The position numbers were made by a program, and so were the translations under genes. Below, piece after piece: positions 28,484 through 38,045 of a DNA stretch of 64,000 bases; within the stretch, counting starts at the first letter, position 1, and each line of letters starts with the position of its first letter. The DNA is taken from contig CAVSLM010000001.1 in assembly GCA_963728895.1 (NCBI GenBank), forward strand, positions 434,001-498,000, given 5' to 3'. The notes beneath the pieces are model-generated. The model saw nothing but the letters and a program-made list of their open reading frames with translations, did no database searches and had not been told where the DNA came from. The DNA is from CAVSLM01 sp963728895. GTDB lineage: Bacteria; Pseudomonadota; Gammaproteobacteria; JBBQDK01.

Positions 28484-29767
28484 TGGCAGCCAGTCCGGAG
28501 CAGTCCGTCCCGTCCGTCACCGCCTACATGGCCGAGCTCGGCCAGCGTGCGCGCGCGGCAGCGCGTCACATGGCACGCGCCGAGACCGCGTCCAAGAACG
28601 CGGCGCTGCGCGCCATGGCGCAGGCCATCGAGGATTCGGGGCAGTCGCTCGCCGACGCCAACCGCCGCGACCTGGAGCGCAGTGCCGCCCAGGGTCGCGA
28701 CGCCGCCTTCCTCGACCGTCTGGAGCTGACGCCGCCGCGCGTTGCCGCCATGGCCGAGGGCCTGCGCCAGATTGCCGAGCTGCCCGATCCGGTGGGAGCC
28801 ATTTCCGACCTCAACTACCGGCCGTCCGGCATCCAGGTCGGCCGCATGCGCGTGCCGCTGGGAGTGATCGGGATCATCTACGAATCGCGGCCCAACGTGA
28901 CCGCGGATGCCGCCGGTTTGTGCCTCAAGGCCGGCAACGCGGCCATCCTGCGCGGCGGTTCGGAGGCGCTGCACAGCAACCAGGCCATCGCCGCCTGCGT
29001 GCACGCCGGCCTGCGTGCGGCGAGCCTGCCTGTCGATGCCGTGCAGGTGGTCGGTATCACCGACCGCGCCGCCGTCAGCGAACTGGTGAGGATGAAGGCG
29101 AGCGTCGATGTCATCGTGCCGCGCGGCGGCAAGGGGCTGATCGAGCGCATCAGCCGCGAGGCGCTGGTACCGGTCATCAAGCACCTGCACGGCATCTGCC
29201 ACGTCTACATCGACGACCGTGCCGCCCCGGAGAAGGCGCTGGCCGTGGCCTACAACGCCAAGACCCAGCGCTACGGTACCTGCAACACCATGGAGACGCT
29301 GCTGGTCGCCGCCCCCATCGCGGAGCGGGTGCTGCCCGAGCTGGGCGCGCCAGTATCGTGCGGCGGGCGTGGAGCTGCGCGGCTGCGAGCGCACCCGTGT
29401 GCTGCTGCCCGAGGCCGTGCCGGCCACCGCGGAGGACTGGGACACCGAATACCTGGCGCCAATCCTCTCGATCCGCATTGTCGACGGCCTGGACGAGGCC
29501 ATGGAGCACATCCATCGCCACGGCTCGCAACATACCGATGCCATCGTGACCGAAGACCTGGGGCGGGCCCGGCGCTTCCTGCGCGAAGTGGATTCCAGCT
29601 CGGTCATGGTCAATGCCTCGACGCGTTTCGCCGACGGCTTCGAGTACGGACTGGGTGCCGAGATCGGCATCAGCACCGACAAGATCCACGCCCGCGGTCC
29701 GGTCGGTCTGGAAGGCCTGACCTCGCAGAAGTTCATCGTTCTCGGTGATGGCCATATCCGTTCCTAG
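28483..29767 (+). CDS. proA: gamma-glutamyl phosphate reductase, one frameshift
   Basis: Second enzyme of proline synthesis: NADPH-dependent reduction of gamma-glutamyl phosphate to glutamate semialdehyde. Conserved segments: VPLGVIGIIYESRPNVT, GNAAILRGGSEA, VIVPRGGKGLIE and the catalytic Cys in YGTCNTMETLL. After LPELGA the frame is lost: one extra base lies in the GGCGCGCC run at 29345-29352. The other frame continues QYRAAGVELRGC to GPVGLEGLTSQKFI. Corrected length is 427 residues. The position between holA and nadD is conserved in related genomes. Confidence 0.92.
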
Positions 29768-29883
29768 ACATCCTGCCCGGGGATCCCGGATGGCGGCGCA
29801 GGACTCGTGGGTGCGCGCGCCGCTGTGCAGCGCAAGCGCTGGCCAAGGCCACCCCGTGAGTGAAGAACAGGCCCCGGCGCGCG

Positions 29884-30008
29884 AGAACCCGTCGCGGCCG
29901 GGATAGGCATATCTCGCCGGCACACACGGTATTTTCCGAGTCGACAGGAATTGCATGACCGCTATTGCCGTATGCCATTGCGCCGCCGCCCGGTGAGAGA
30001 TGCGGGCG
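29884..30008 (+). mobile_element. interspersed element, subtype B, copy 2
   Basis: Aligns with 8083-8204 at roughly 80% identity by eye (AGAACCCGTCGCGGCCGGGA, TTTTCCGAGTCGAC, CTATTGCCGTATGCC) and ends with GGTGAGAGATGCGGGCG. Just upstream, GTGAGTGAAGAACAGGCC (about 29859-29876) matches a segment of R3 (GTGAGTGAAGACCAAGCC). This links subtype B to the R1/R3 family. The left boundary is unclear but may reach the proA stop. It fills the 381-bp gap before nadD. Confidence 0.6.
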
Positions 30009-30148
30009 GACCTGCTGCGTTTGCCCCTGGCCTGTCCGTTTCCCGGTCGCACGATCGTTGGCTCCCCGACCCGGGGCACGCCGGCGGCCGAATCTCACCG
30101 GGAGCGACCTGCCGCGCGCCATCGGTGCCGTTTGCACCGTGAGGTCCC

Positions 30149-30811
30149 GTGAAGCCCATCGGGATCTTCGGCGGCACTTTCGACCCCGTTCACTTCGGTC
30201 ACCTGCGTGCGGCGCTGGAGCTGCTGCAGGACCTTGGATTGCAGGAGATCCGTTTCGTGCCCTGTCGGGTCCCGCCGCATCGCGCGCCGCCCGTGGCAAG
30301 CCCCGAGCAGCGATTGCGCATGCTGCAGGCCGCGCTGCACGGCGCTCCCGGCCTCACCATCGACACCCGCGAGCTGCAACGCCACGGACCATCCTACAGC
30401 GTCGACACGCTGCAGGCGCTGCGTGCGGAGCTGCGCACCATGCCCTTGTGCCTGATCCTCGGTCTGGACGCCTTTCGCGGCATCTGCGACTGGCATCGCT
30501 GGGAGGAGCTGCCGGAGCTCGCGCACCTGGTCATCGCGCACCGGCCTGGGGTGGCGCAGCCCGAAGGGCGTTCCGGGGAATTGCTCGCGGCGCACCGGGT
30601 CGAGGATCCGGCGGCACTGTGCGAGCGGCCGGCGGGGCACATGCTGCTGTGGCCGGTCACGCAGCTGGAGATTTCGGCGTCGGCCATCCGGGCACTGGTC
30701 GGCGCCGGCAAGAGCCCGCGCTGGCTGATGCCGGATGCAGTGTGTCGACTGGTCGCGCGCGAGAGCCTGTATTCGCGGTCCGGGCCCGGTGAGGGTTGCC
30801 GATTGAGCTAG
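30149..30811 (+). CDS. nadD: nicotinate-mononucleotide adenylyltransferase
   Basis: Transfers AMP to nicotinate mononucleotide in NAD synthesis. 220 residues. The nucleotidyltransferase motif GGTFDPVHFGHL is near residues 8-19, PPHRAP follows, and the C-terminal ISASAIRALV holds the ISxTxxR signature with Ala at the Thr position. GTG start at 30149. It leads the nadD-rsfS-rlmH-maf-rng series. Confidence 0.94.
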   Translation: MKPIGIFGGTFDPVHFGHLRAALELLQDLGLQEIRFVPCRVPPHRAPPVASPEQRLRMLQAALHGAPGLTIDTRELQRHGPSYSVDTLQALRAELRTMPLCLILGLDAFRGICDWHRWEELPELAHLVIAHRPGVAQPEGRSGELLAAHRVEDPAALCERPAGHMLLWPVTQLEISASAIRALVGAGKSPRWLMPDAVCRLVARESLYSRSGPGEGCRLS

Positions 30812-30838
30812 TTGCATGTGCATGCGCAGGAGCAGCGA

Positions 30839-31210
30839 ATGTCTCCCACCGCTTTGAAGAAGCTGGTGACCGCCGCCTTGGAAGAAATGAAGGCGCTCGA
30901 CGTCAAGGTGCTGGACGTGCGCGATGTCACCACCATTACCGACTGGATGATCATCGCCAGCGGTACCTCCACCCGCCACGTGAAGTCCATCGCGGACCGG
31001 GTCATCATGCAGGCCAAGCAGGCCGGTGCACCGCCGCTGGGAGTCGAGGGGGAACGCGAGGCCGAATGGATTCTGGTGGACCTCGCCGATGTGGTGCTGC
31101 ACGTCATGCTCCCGCGTGTACGCGATTTCTACAATCTGGAGAAGCTCTGGTCCGTGGAAGGACCGCAAGTGGTGGCTGCGATGCGCGGCGCCCGCAAACC
31201 CTCCGAGTGA
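30839..31210 (+). CDS. rsfS: ribosomal silencing factor
   Basis: A 123-residue Iojap-family protein that binds L14 and blocks subunit joining in starvation. Motifs: KALDVKVLDV, ITDWMIIASGTSTRHVKSIAD, GEREAEWILVDLADVVLHVM and the final YNLEKLWS. The ATG at 30839 has AGGAG 7 bases upstream, which decides it over an earlier in-frame ATG at 30812. Confidence 0.95.
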   Translation: MSPTALKKLVTAALEEMKALDVKVLDVRDVTTITDWMIIASGTSTRHVKSIADRVIMQAKQAGAPPLGVEGEREAEWILVDLADVVLHVMLPRVRDFYNLEKLWSVEGPQVVAAMRGARKPSE

Positions 31211-31273
31211 TCCTGCACGAGTGGTACGGCAACCGGGACGACCCGGCCGCGCGCCTCGACGCAGGCGGCGTGC

Positions 31274-31741
31274 ATGCGCATTCATCTGATCTCGGTCGGC
31301 ACGCGAGCGCCTGCCTGGGTGCAGCAGGGCTGGCTCGACTATGCGCGCAGACTGCCCGCGGAGCTCGCGCCGCGGCTGGTGGAGATCACACCCTACCGGC
31401 GCCACGGCGGCGCGGACCCGGAGCGCGCGCGTCGCGAGGAGTGGGCGCGCATTGCGGCGGCCATCCCACGCGGGGCGCGCCTCATCGCCCTGGAGTGCGA
31501 AGGCGAGCCCTGGAGCAGCGGGCAGCTGGCGCACGAGCTCGATCAATGGCGCCGGGAGGCTCGCGACGTGGCGCTGCTGGTCGGGGGTCCCGATGGTCTG
31601 GACCGCCAGGCGCGTGCCTGCGCCGAACGCCGCTGGTCGTTGTCGCCGCTCACTTTCCCCCATGCACTGGTGCGCGTGCTGGTTGTCGAACAGCTGTATC
31701 GCGCCTGGACCATTCTGCAGCATCACCCCTATCATCGGTGA
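31274..31741 (+). CDS. rlmH: 23S rRNA pseudouridine-1915 N3-methyltransferase
   Basis: A 155-residue SPOUT methyltransferase acting on the 70S ribosome. It has MRIHLISVGT at the N-terminus, LIALECEGEPWSS in the middle, the SAM-binding VALLVGGPDGL and the C-terminal knot SPLTFPHALVRVLVVEQLYRAWTI. It follows rsfS as in most Gammaproteobacteria. Confidence 0.96.
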   Translation: MRIHLISVGTRAPAWVQQGWLDYARRLPAELAPRLVEITPYRRHGGADPERARREEWARIAAAIPRGARLIALECEGEPWSSGQLAHELDQWRREARDVALLVGGPDGLDRQARACAERRWSLSPLTFPHALVRVLVVEQLYRAWTILQHHPYHR

Positions 31742-31763
31742 CCCGGCAGGGGTTCCGCAGGCC

Positions 31764-32369
31764 GTGACGGGCGAGGCGTTGCAGCTCTACCTGGGATCCT
31801 CGTCGCCGCGGCGGCGCATGCTGCTCGACCAGCTGGGGCTGCGCTACCGGGTGCTGGAGGTGCAGGTCGCCGAACGCCGGCGCGGCGGCGAGACGCCGGA
31901 GCAATACGTGCAGCGCCTGGCGGTGGCCAAGGCGCGCGCGGGATGGGAGGCCGGGGAGCGCACGGCGGCGGTTCCCGTGCTGGGAGCGGACACGGCAGTG
32001 GTGCTGGAAGGCCGGGTGCTGGGCAAGCCCCGTGACCGCGCCGACGGCCTGCGACTGCTGAGCCGGTTGTCCGATCGCAACCATCAGGTGCTCACGGGTG
32101 TGGCCGTGGTGCTGGAGGGACACGAGAGCATGCGCCTGTCGGCGAGTACCGTGACCTTGAGGGCTATCAATCGTACCGAGCGCGATGCCTACTGGAGCAC
32201 CGGCGAACCCCGCGACAAGGCCGGGGGCTACGCCATCCAGGGTATGGGCGCGGTGTTCGTGGCCAATCTGCAGGGCAGCTATTCGGGGGTGATGGGCCTG
32301 CCGTTGTTCGAGACGGCCGCGCTGCTGCGCGAACGGGGCATCGACCTCTGGGGCGGGCCGGAAACCTGA
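31764..32369 (+). CDS. maf: Maf-family nucleoside triphosphate pyrophosphatase
   Basis: Probable house-cleaning pyrophosphatase for dTTP/UTP or modified nucleotides. 201 residues. It has LGSSSPRRRMLLDQLG at the N-terminus, the catalytic Asp in LGADTAVVLEG, GKPRDRADGLRLLSRLS, and the DKAGGYAIQGMGA signature. The start is GTG 31764 since the domain begins at once; no good SD is seen. It lies between rlmH and rng. Confidence 0.93.
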   Translation: MTGEALQLYLGSSSPRRRMLLDQLGLRYRVLEVQVAERRRGGETPEQYVQRLAVAKARAGWEAGERTAAVPVLGADTAVVLEGRVLGKPRDRADGLRLLSRLSDRNHQVLTGVAVVLEGHESMRLSASTVTLRAINRTERDAYWSTGEPRDKAGGYAIQGMGAVFVANLQGSYSGVMGLPLFETAALLRERGIDLWGGPET

Positions 32370-32424
32370 GCGCTGCGGAGTCGGGGAAATGGATTTCGGG
32401 TGGGACGCGACGGGCAACACAACC

Positions 32425-33906
32425 ATGAGCGAGGAGATCCTGATCAATGTCACCCCGCGCGAGACGCGCGTGGCGCTGCTGGAGAACGGGGTGCTCCAGG
32501 AGATCTTCATCGAGCGCGCGCGCCGCCGCGGACTGGTGGGCAATATCTATAAGGGACGCGTGTGCCGCGTGCTTCCGGGCATGCAGGCCGCCTTCGTGGA
32601 CATCGGGCTCGAACGCGCAGCCTTCCTGCATGCCTCCGACATCGCCGTGCTCCCCGACGATCTGCACGAGCCGGAGGCGCGACGCAGCATGCAGAGCGCC
32701 GACACCATCAGCGGACTGGTGCGCGATGGCCAGGAGCTGCTGGTGCAGGTGGTCAAGGATCCGCTGGGCACCAAGGGCGCGCGGCTGACCACCCACATCA
32801 CCATTCCGTCGCGCTACCTGGTGTTTCTCCCGGACGCCCAGAACGTCGGCGTGTCGGTGAAGATCGAGGACGAAACCGAGCGCCAGCGCCTGAAGGAGCT
32901 GGTGCTCGGATTCTGCGGCGAGCTGGGCGGCGGCGGCTGCATCGTGCGCACCGCTGCCGAGCAGGTCGACGCCACCGCGCTCTACAGCGACATGCAGTTC
33001 CTGCACCGGCTGTGGGATGCCATCCAGGAGCGCGGGGCGAGCGCGCTCGCGGGCAGGATCGTCCATGAGGACCTGCCGCTGGCGCTGCGCGCGCTGCGCG
33101 ACATGGTGGGCGCGGAAATCGAGAAGATCCGCATCGATTCGCGCGAGACCTATGCCCGGGTTCTGGAGTTCGCCGCACAGTACATTCCCGAGCTGACGGC
33201 GCGCATCGAGCACTATCCGGGCGAGCGTCCGATCTTCGACCTGTACAACGTCGAGGACGAGATCCAGCGCGCGCTGGAGCGCAAAGTGGAGCTGAAGTCC
33301 GGCGGCTACCTGATCATCGACCAGACCGAGGCCATGACCACCATCGATGTCAACACCGGCGGCTACGTCGGACACCGCAACCTCGAGGAGACCATTTTCA
33401 AGACCAACCTGGAGGCCGCGCAAGCCATCGCCCGGCAGCTTCGCCTGCGCAATCTCGGCGGCATCATCATCATTGATTTCATCGACATGACCCAGGAGGA
33501 GCACAAGCGCCAGGTGCTGCGCGCGCTGGAAAAGAGCCTGGAGAAGGACCACGCCAAGAGCCACATCAGCAGTGTCTCCGGACTGGGCCTGGTGGAGATG
33601 ACGCGCAAGCGCACCCGCGAGAGCCTGGAGCACATCCTCTGCGAGCCCTGCACCACCTGCGGCGGGCGCGGTTCGCTCAAGACCGCCGAGACGGTCTGCT
33701 ACGAAATCTTCCGCGAGATTCTGCGCGAAGCGCGCCAGTTCGATGCGGAGCGCCTGCTGGTGCTGGCATCGCAGGAGGTGGTGGACCTGCTGCTCGACGA
33801 GGAGTCGACCAGCGTGGCGGAGCTCGAAGAGTTCATCGGCAAGTCGATCCGGTTCCAGGCCGAGGCGCTCTACACCCAGGAGCAGTACGACGTGGTGCTG
33901 ATGTAA
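32425..33906 (+). CDS. rng: ribonuclease G
   Basis: RNase E/G-family endoribonuclease for 16S 5'-end maturation and mRNA decay. 493 residues. An S1 domain (NIYKGRVCRVLPGMQAAFVDIGLERAAFLHASDI), the DNase I-like catalytic domain with DVNTG and IDFIDM (Asp residues for Mg), and the Zn-link CEPCTTCGGRG are present. ATG 32425 matches the family N-terminus; an in-frame ATG at 32389 has a better SD (GGAG). It lacks the long RNase E C-terminal scaffold. Confidence 0.94.
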   Translation: MSEEILINVTPRETRVALLENGVLQEIFIERARRRGLVGNIYKGRVCRVLPGMQAAFVDIGLERAAFLHASDIAVLPDDLHEPEARRSMQSADTISGLVRDGQELLVQVVKDPLGTKGARLTTHITIPSRYLVFLPDAQNVGVSVKIEDETERQRLKELVLGFCGELGGGGCIVRTAAEQVDATALYSDMQFLHRLWDAIQERGASALAGRIVHEDLPLALRALRDMVGAEIEKIRIDSRETYARVLEFAAQYIPELTARIEHYPGERPIFDLYNVEDEIQRALERKVELKSGGYLIIDQTEAMTTIDVNTGGYVGHRNLEETIFKTNLEAAQAIARQLRLRNLGGIIIIDFIDMTQEEHKRQVLRALEKSLEKDHAKSHISSVSGLGLVEMTRKRTRESLEHILCEPCTTCGGRGSLKTAETVCYEIFREILREARQFDAERLLVLASQEVVDLLLDEESTSVAELEEFIGKSIRFQAEALYTQEQYDVVLM

Positions 33907-33954
33907 GTGCCCGAGGCACGCGAGACAATCGTACCGCCGGCGGAGTCCGACGAG

Positions 33955-36900
33955 ATGCCGCATGCCGTGTTGCCGCCGGTGCTCGCCCCGGGTCCGCATC
34001 CGGTTGCCGTGTTGCTGCGTCGTGGCGGCGCGCTCGCCTGGAGCACTTTTGCCGTGGTGGTCATCACCGCGGCCGTGCTGCTGAGCTCGGTACGCATCCT
34101 GCTGCCCGTGGTCTCGGAGTACCGCGAGCGGGTCGCGCAGGAAGTCGGGCGCCACCTGGGTCGTCCGGTCGTGGTCGGGGCGCTGGACGCCGACTGGTGG
34201 GACCTCTACCCGACGCTGAGGCTCAAGGATGTACGCCTGCTCGATCCTTCGGGCACCACGACACTGCTCGAGCTACGCGAGCTGCGTGTGGCCGTCAATC
34301 CCTTCAGTGCGCTGATCCACTGGGAGCTGGCCCCGGCCAAGCTCGGCATCGTAGGCGCGCGCCTCTCGGTGGTGCGTACCGGCGAGGGGCGCTACAGGGT
34401 ACGTGGTCTGCAGCGTCCCGGGCTGCCGGCGCCGGATGTTGCGGTGCTCGCCTGGCTCGGCCAGCAGCCGCGCCTGAGCCTGCTGGAGAGCGAGCTGACC
34501 TATCAGGATCTCGCATCGGGCGCGCCGCCCCTGCAGTTCACCGGCGTCGACCTCACCCTGCGCAACCGGGGAGTGGAGCACCGCCTCGCGGGCTCGGTCG
34601 CACTGCCGGGCAGCCTCGGCCAGGAGCTTTCCTTCGTCGTCGATCTGCGTGGCGACGCCGGTGCGCCCCAGGATTGGTCGGGGCGATTCTACCTGCGCGG
34701 ACGCGAGCTGCAGCTTCCCGCCTGGCCCAGCGCCCTGTTCGGGGGTGTCGAAGTGTACCGCGGTGCCCTCGACTGTCAGCTGTGGGGCGATTGGCGCGGC
34801 ACCTTGCTCCAACGTCTGCAGGGGAGCGTGCAGCTGCGCGGGCTGGAGCTCGCGGGCCACGATGGGGTGCCGCAGTCCGCAGCCGGGAATCACACGCTGC
34901 GGTTGGGGCGCCTCGCCGGCGACGTGCATTGGCTGCGGACCGACGGGGGTTGGCGCCTGCAGGTGGAGGGACTGACGCTCACCAGGGGCGCGCACAGCTG
35001 GCCGTCGGGCGATCTCACGCTTGCCTATGCCACACCTGCGGAAGGCGAACGGTTGATCTCCGGGCGTTCCGACTACCTGCGCCTGGAGGACGTGAGCGCG
35101 CTGGCCCGTGCCAGCACCCGACTCGATGGCTCGCTGCGCGAAGCACTGGCGGGCCTCAATCCGCACGGTGTGGCGCGTGGGCTGCGCTTCTCGTTGCATC
35201 AGCGTGACGCGCAATGGGTCGACTACAGCCTGGGTGCGCGAGTCTCGGGCGTCGGCGTCGAGGCCTGGGAACGTATGCCCGCGCTGACAGGATTGAACGG
35301 ACGCATCCAGGCCGACGAGCGCGGTGGTGAGCTGCAACTCGCGAATTCGAAGCTTACGGTCAATTTTGACCGACTCTTTCGCGGTCCGTTGGGGGTCGAG
35401 AGTGCCGGAGCGCTGCGCTGGCGCAGGGACCCTGACGGCTGGCAGCTGCATTCGGACAACCTGGTGCTGCGCAACACCGATCTGCGCGCGCGCACCCACC
35501 TGCTGCTGAACGTGCCCGCGGACGGCGGTGCCCCGCTCCTGGATCTGCAGGCGAGCTTTGCGGTGAGCGACCTGGGCGCACTGCCGACCTATCTGCCCGC
35601 GCATATCATGCACCCCGAGACCGTAAACTGGCTGGACCACGCGCTGACTGCCGGCCGCATCAGCGACGGCCGGCTGCTGCTGCGGGGGCGCACCACGGAT
35701 TTCCCCTTCGACCAGGGGGAGGGAGCGTTCGTGGTCCGCGGCTCGGTGGAGCACGCCGTGCTCGACTTCGATCCCGAGTGGCCGCGGGTCGAGGACATCT
35801 CCGCCGACGTGGTGTTCTGCGGCCGCTCCCTTGCCGTGCGCGGCCGGCACGGACGCATCTTCGGTGCCGAAGTGGGTCAGGCTGACGCGGCGATCCCGGA
35901 CCTGGAGCATGGCGTGTTGCTGCTTGCCGGCGTCGCGCGTGGACCGGCCGCGGACCTGCAACGCTTCGTGAACGAAAGCCCGCTCAGTGGACGTCTCGGA
36001 CCGGCGCTGGACGGCGTGCGCACCCAGGGCAGCGCGGCCGTCGACCTGAAGCTGCGCCAGCCGCTCGCCCCACCGGGCCAGGAGCACCCGGCGCAGGTGA
36101 ACGGCGGCGTGACCTTCTCCGACGCCACGGTGGCGCTGCCGGGCTGGCAGCTTGCGCTGCGGCATCTCACTGGGCGGTTCGGCTTCACGGAATCCAGCGT
36201 CAGCGCGGCGGGCGTCGGGGCCGAGCTGTTCGGCCGACCGGTTACCATCGAGGCTGCGACCGTGGCACCGACGGCCCAGGAACGCGCCGTGGAGTTCAAG
36301 TTCCACGGCCGCGGAGAGATCGGCGCGCTCGCTCGCCAGCAGCCATCTGCGCTGTGGGCGTTGCTTGACGGCGAGAGCGATTTTCTGGCCACCGTGGCAG
36401 TTCCCATCAACCGCGGCCAGCCGCTGCGCCTGCGAGTCGAAACCGCGCTGCGTGGCGTCGCGGTCGATCTGCCACCGCCATACGGCAAGGCCGCGGACGA
36501 TCCCGCGGTGCTGGCGGTGCAGGGCCGCTTCGAGCCCGGCGGTGGTGCCACCGTAGATGCCAGCTACCAGGGTCGGGTCCGTGGCGCATTCGTGCTGCAG
36601 CGCGACGCCCAGGATGCCCTCAAACTGGTGCGCGGCGAACTGCGGCTGGGAGGTGCCCGCCCGGTGCTTCCGGAGCGCGACGGTCTGCGCCTGACGGGGC
36701 GGATGGATCGGCTCTCGATCGGCGAGTGGCAGGACTGGCTCGCGCGGGTGGGCGCCGGCGGCCCGGACCGCGGGGTACCTGCGCTGCGCGAGATGGATAT
36801 GCGTGTTGCAGTACTGGAGGGTTTCGGGCACACCTTCCGCGACATGCATCTGCGGGGCGCGCGCGTTGCGGATGCATGGAAGCTGGCGGTGGACGGCAAG

Positions 36901-37869
36901 GAGGTCGCCGGCACCTTGAGCATACCGCAGCGCGCCTCGGGTAATGCCACGCTCGCCATGAAGCTCGACCGCCTGCTGCTGCGGCCTGGCGACAAGGGCG
37001 CCGGCGGCAGCGAGGCGAATCCACGCCGGGTGCCGAACCTGGAGGTCTCCGCCGCGCAGTTCCGCTACGGCGACGCCGATCTTGGCCGCCTGCATCTTAC
37101 GGCGCGGCGCCGCACCGACGGCCTCCAGGTGCAAACGATGACGCTCGAGGGCGATGCGCTCCATGCGCAGGCCACGGGCAACTGGACGGTGCAGCCGGGA
37201 GGCGGGCAGCACTCGCAGCTGCGCCTCAAGCTGCAGAGTCATGACCTCGGTGACTTGCTGACGCGTTTCGGCTATGCCGGCAGCATCAAGGACGGTGAGA
37301 CCCGCGCCGAGCTCGACGCCGGGTGGCCCGGTTCCCCCGCCGGATTCGATCTCGCTGCGCTGCAGGGGCGCTTGTATGTGAAGATCGGCAAGGGGCGGTT
37401 TCGCGACATCGAGCCGGGGGCGGGACGGGTGTTCGGGCTGCTGAGTCTGCAGACCCTGCCGCGGCGACTGTCGCTGGATTTCAGCGATTTGTTCCAGAAG
37501 GGCTTCAGTTTCGACTCCATAGAAGGGCATTTCCAGCTCGAGGACGGCAGCGCCTGGACCAGCGACCTGACCATGCGGGCCCCGGCGGCGCGCGTCGCCC
37601 TCTCCGGTCGAACCGGTCTGGTCGACTATGACTACGACCAGCTGGTGACCGTCACCCCCAGTGTCTCCACCAGCGGTCTGCCCCTCGCCGGCGCCATCGC
37701 CAACCCCGGCGTGGGCGCGGCGCTGCTGATCGCCCAGACGCTGTTCAAGAGCCAGATCGATGACATGATCCGCTATCAATACCGGGTTCGCGGCACGTGG
37801 GAGCATCCGCAAATCGAACGGCTCGACCGTGCCGCCGCCGCCGAGCCGGCCCGGCCCGGGGTGCAATGA
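33955..37869 (+). CDS. yhdP: YhdP-family AsmA-like envelope protein
   Basis: About 1304 residues. One N-terminal transmembrane helix (WSTFAVVVITAAVLLSSVRI) is followed by a very long beta-rich periplasmic part with the family start (VGALDADWWDLYPTLRLKDVRLLD). The C-terminal AsmA-like region (YVKIGKGRFRDIEPGAGRVFGLLSLQTLPRR, then GRTGLVDYDYDQLVTVTP) also fits. Such proteins are thought to bridge inner and outer membranes and move phospholipid outward. A GTG at 33907, directly after rng, is an alternative start; the ATG at 33955 has GGAG upstream. It is likely co-transcribed with rng. Confidence 0.9.
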   Translation: MPHAVLPPVLAPGPHPVAVLLRRGGALAWSTFAVVVITAAVLLSSVRILLPVVSEYRERVAQEVGRHLGRPVVVGALDADWWDLYPTLRLKDVRLLDPSGTTTLLELRELRVAVNPFSALIHWELAPAKLGIVGARLSVVRTGEGRYRVRGLQRPGLPAPDVAVLAWLGQQPRLSLLESELTYQDLASGAPPLQFTGVDLTLRNRGVEHRLAGSVALPGSLGQELSFVVDLRGDAGAPQDWSGRFYLRGRELQLPAWPSALFGGVEVYRGALDCQLWGDWRGTLLQRLQGSVQLRGLELAGHDGVPQSAAGNHTLRLGRLAGDVHWLRTDGGWRLQVEGLTLTRGAHSWPSGDLTLAYATPAEGERLISGRSDYLRLEDVSALARASTRLDGSLREALAGLNPHGVARGLRFSLHQRDAQWVDYSLGARVSGVGVEAWERMPALTGLNGRIQADERGGELQLANSKLTVNFDRLFRGPLGVESAGALRWRRDPDGWQLHSDNLVLRNTDLRARTHLLLNVPADGGAPLLDLQASFAVSDLGALPTYLPAHIMHPETVNWLDHALTAGRISDGRLLLRGRTTDFPFDQGEGAFVVRGSVEHAVLDFDPEWPRVEDISADVVFCGRSLAVRGRHGRIFGAEVGQADAAIPDLEHGVLLLAGVARGPAADLQRFVNESPLSGRLGPALDGVRTQGSAAVDLKLRQPLAPPGQEHPAQVNGGVTFSDATVALPGWQLALRHLTGRFGFTESSVSAAGVGAELFGRPVTIEAATVAPTAQERAVEFKFHGRGEIGALARQQPSALWALLDGESDFLATVAVPINRGQPLRLRVETALRGVAVDLPPPYGKAADDPAVLAVQGRFEPGGGATVDASYQGRVRGAFVLQRDAQDALKLVRGELRLGGARPVLPERDGLRLTGRMDRLSIGEWQDWLARVGAGGPDRGVPALREMDMRVAVLEGFGHTFRDMHLRGARVADAWKLAVDGKEVAGTLSIPQRASGNATLAMKLDRLLLRPGDKGAGGSEANPRRVPNLEVSAAQFRYGDADLGRLHLTARRRTDGLQVQTMTLEGDALHAQATGNWTVQPGGGQHSQLRLKLQSHDLGDLLTRFGYAGSIKDGETRAELDAGWPGSPAGFDLAALQGRLYVKIGKGRFRDIEPGAGRVFGLLSLQTLPRRLSLDFSDLFQKGFSFDSIEGHFQLEDGSAWTSDLTMRAPAARVALSGRTGLVDYDYDQLVTVTPSVSTSGLPLAGAIANPGVGAALLIAQTLFKSQIDDMIRYQYRVRGTWEHPQIERLDRAAAAEPARPGVQ

Positions 37870-38045
37870 GCAATTCGGGCCCTCGCATTGATGTTATGCT
37901 GGATCGCGCCGCGTTCCCGATGGCTTCCCAGTCGCGCAGCTAACTCTGTAGTGTTTTCATATCATTATGGAGCTAACTTGACAGTGGGCTATAAGTGCGT
38001 GCCGGTTCCGGATCAGCGCCCTTCGATTGAGCACTCGACACCGCC

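Noticed and set aside
30088..30112. Element end near nadD (CCGAATCTCACCGG)
   Set aside because: A ten-base resemblance to the terminal repeat without a partner end; not distinguishable from chance.
34273..37866. A 1197-codon open frame antisense to yhdP
   Set aside because: It is the mirror of a high-GC coding gene; it shows no domain and the sense strand has a clear YhdP architecture. Similar long antisense frames under the kinase, zwf, pgi, lnt and murA genes were rejected for the same reason.
37975..37997. Promoter TTGACA close to TATAAG upstream of the nitrilase gene
   Set aside because: The two hexamers are only six bases apart, so they cannot be the -35 and -10 of one sigma-70 promoter.
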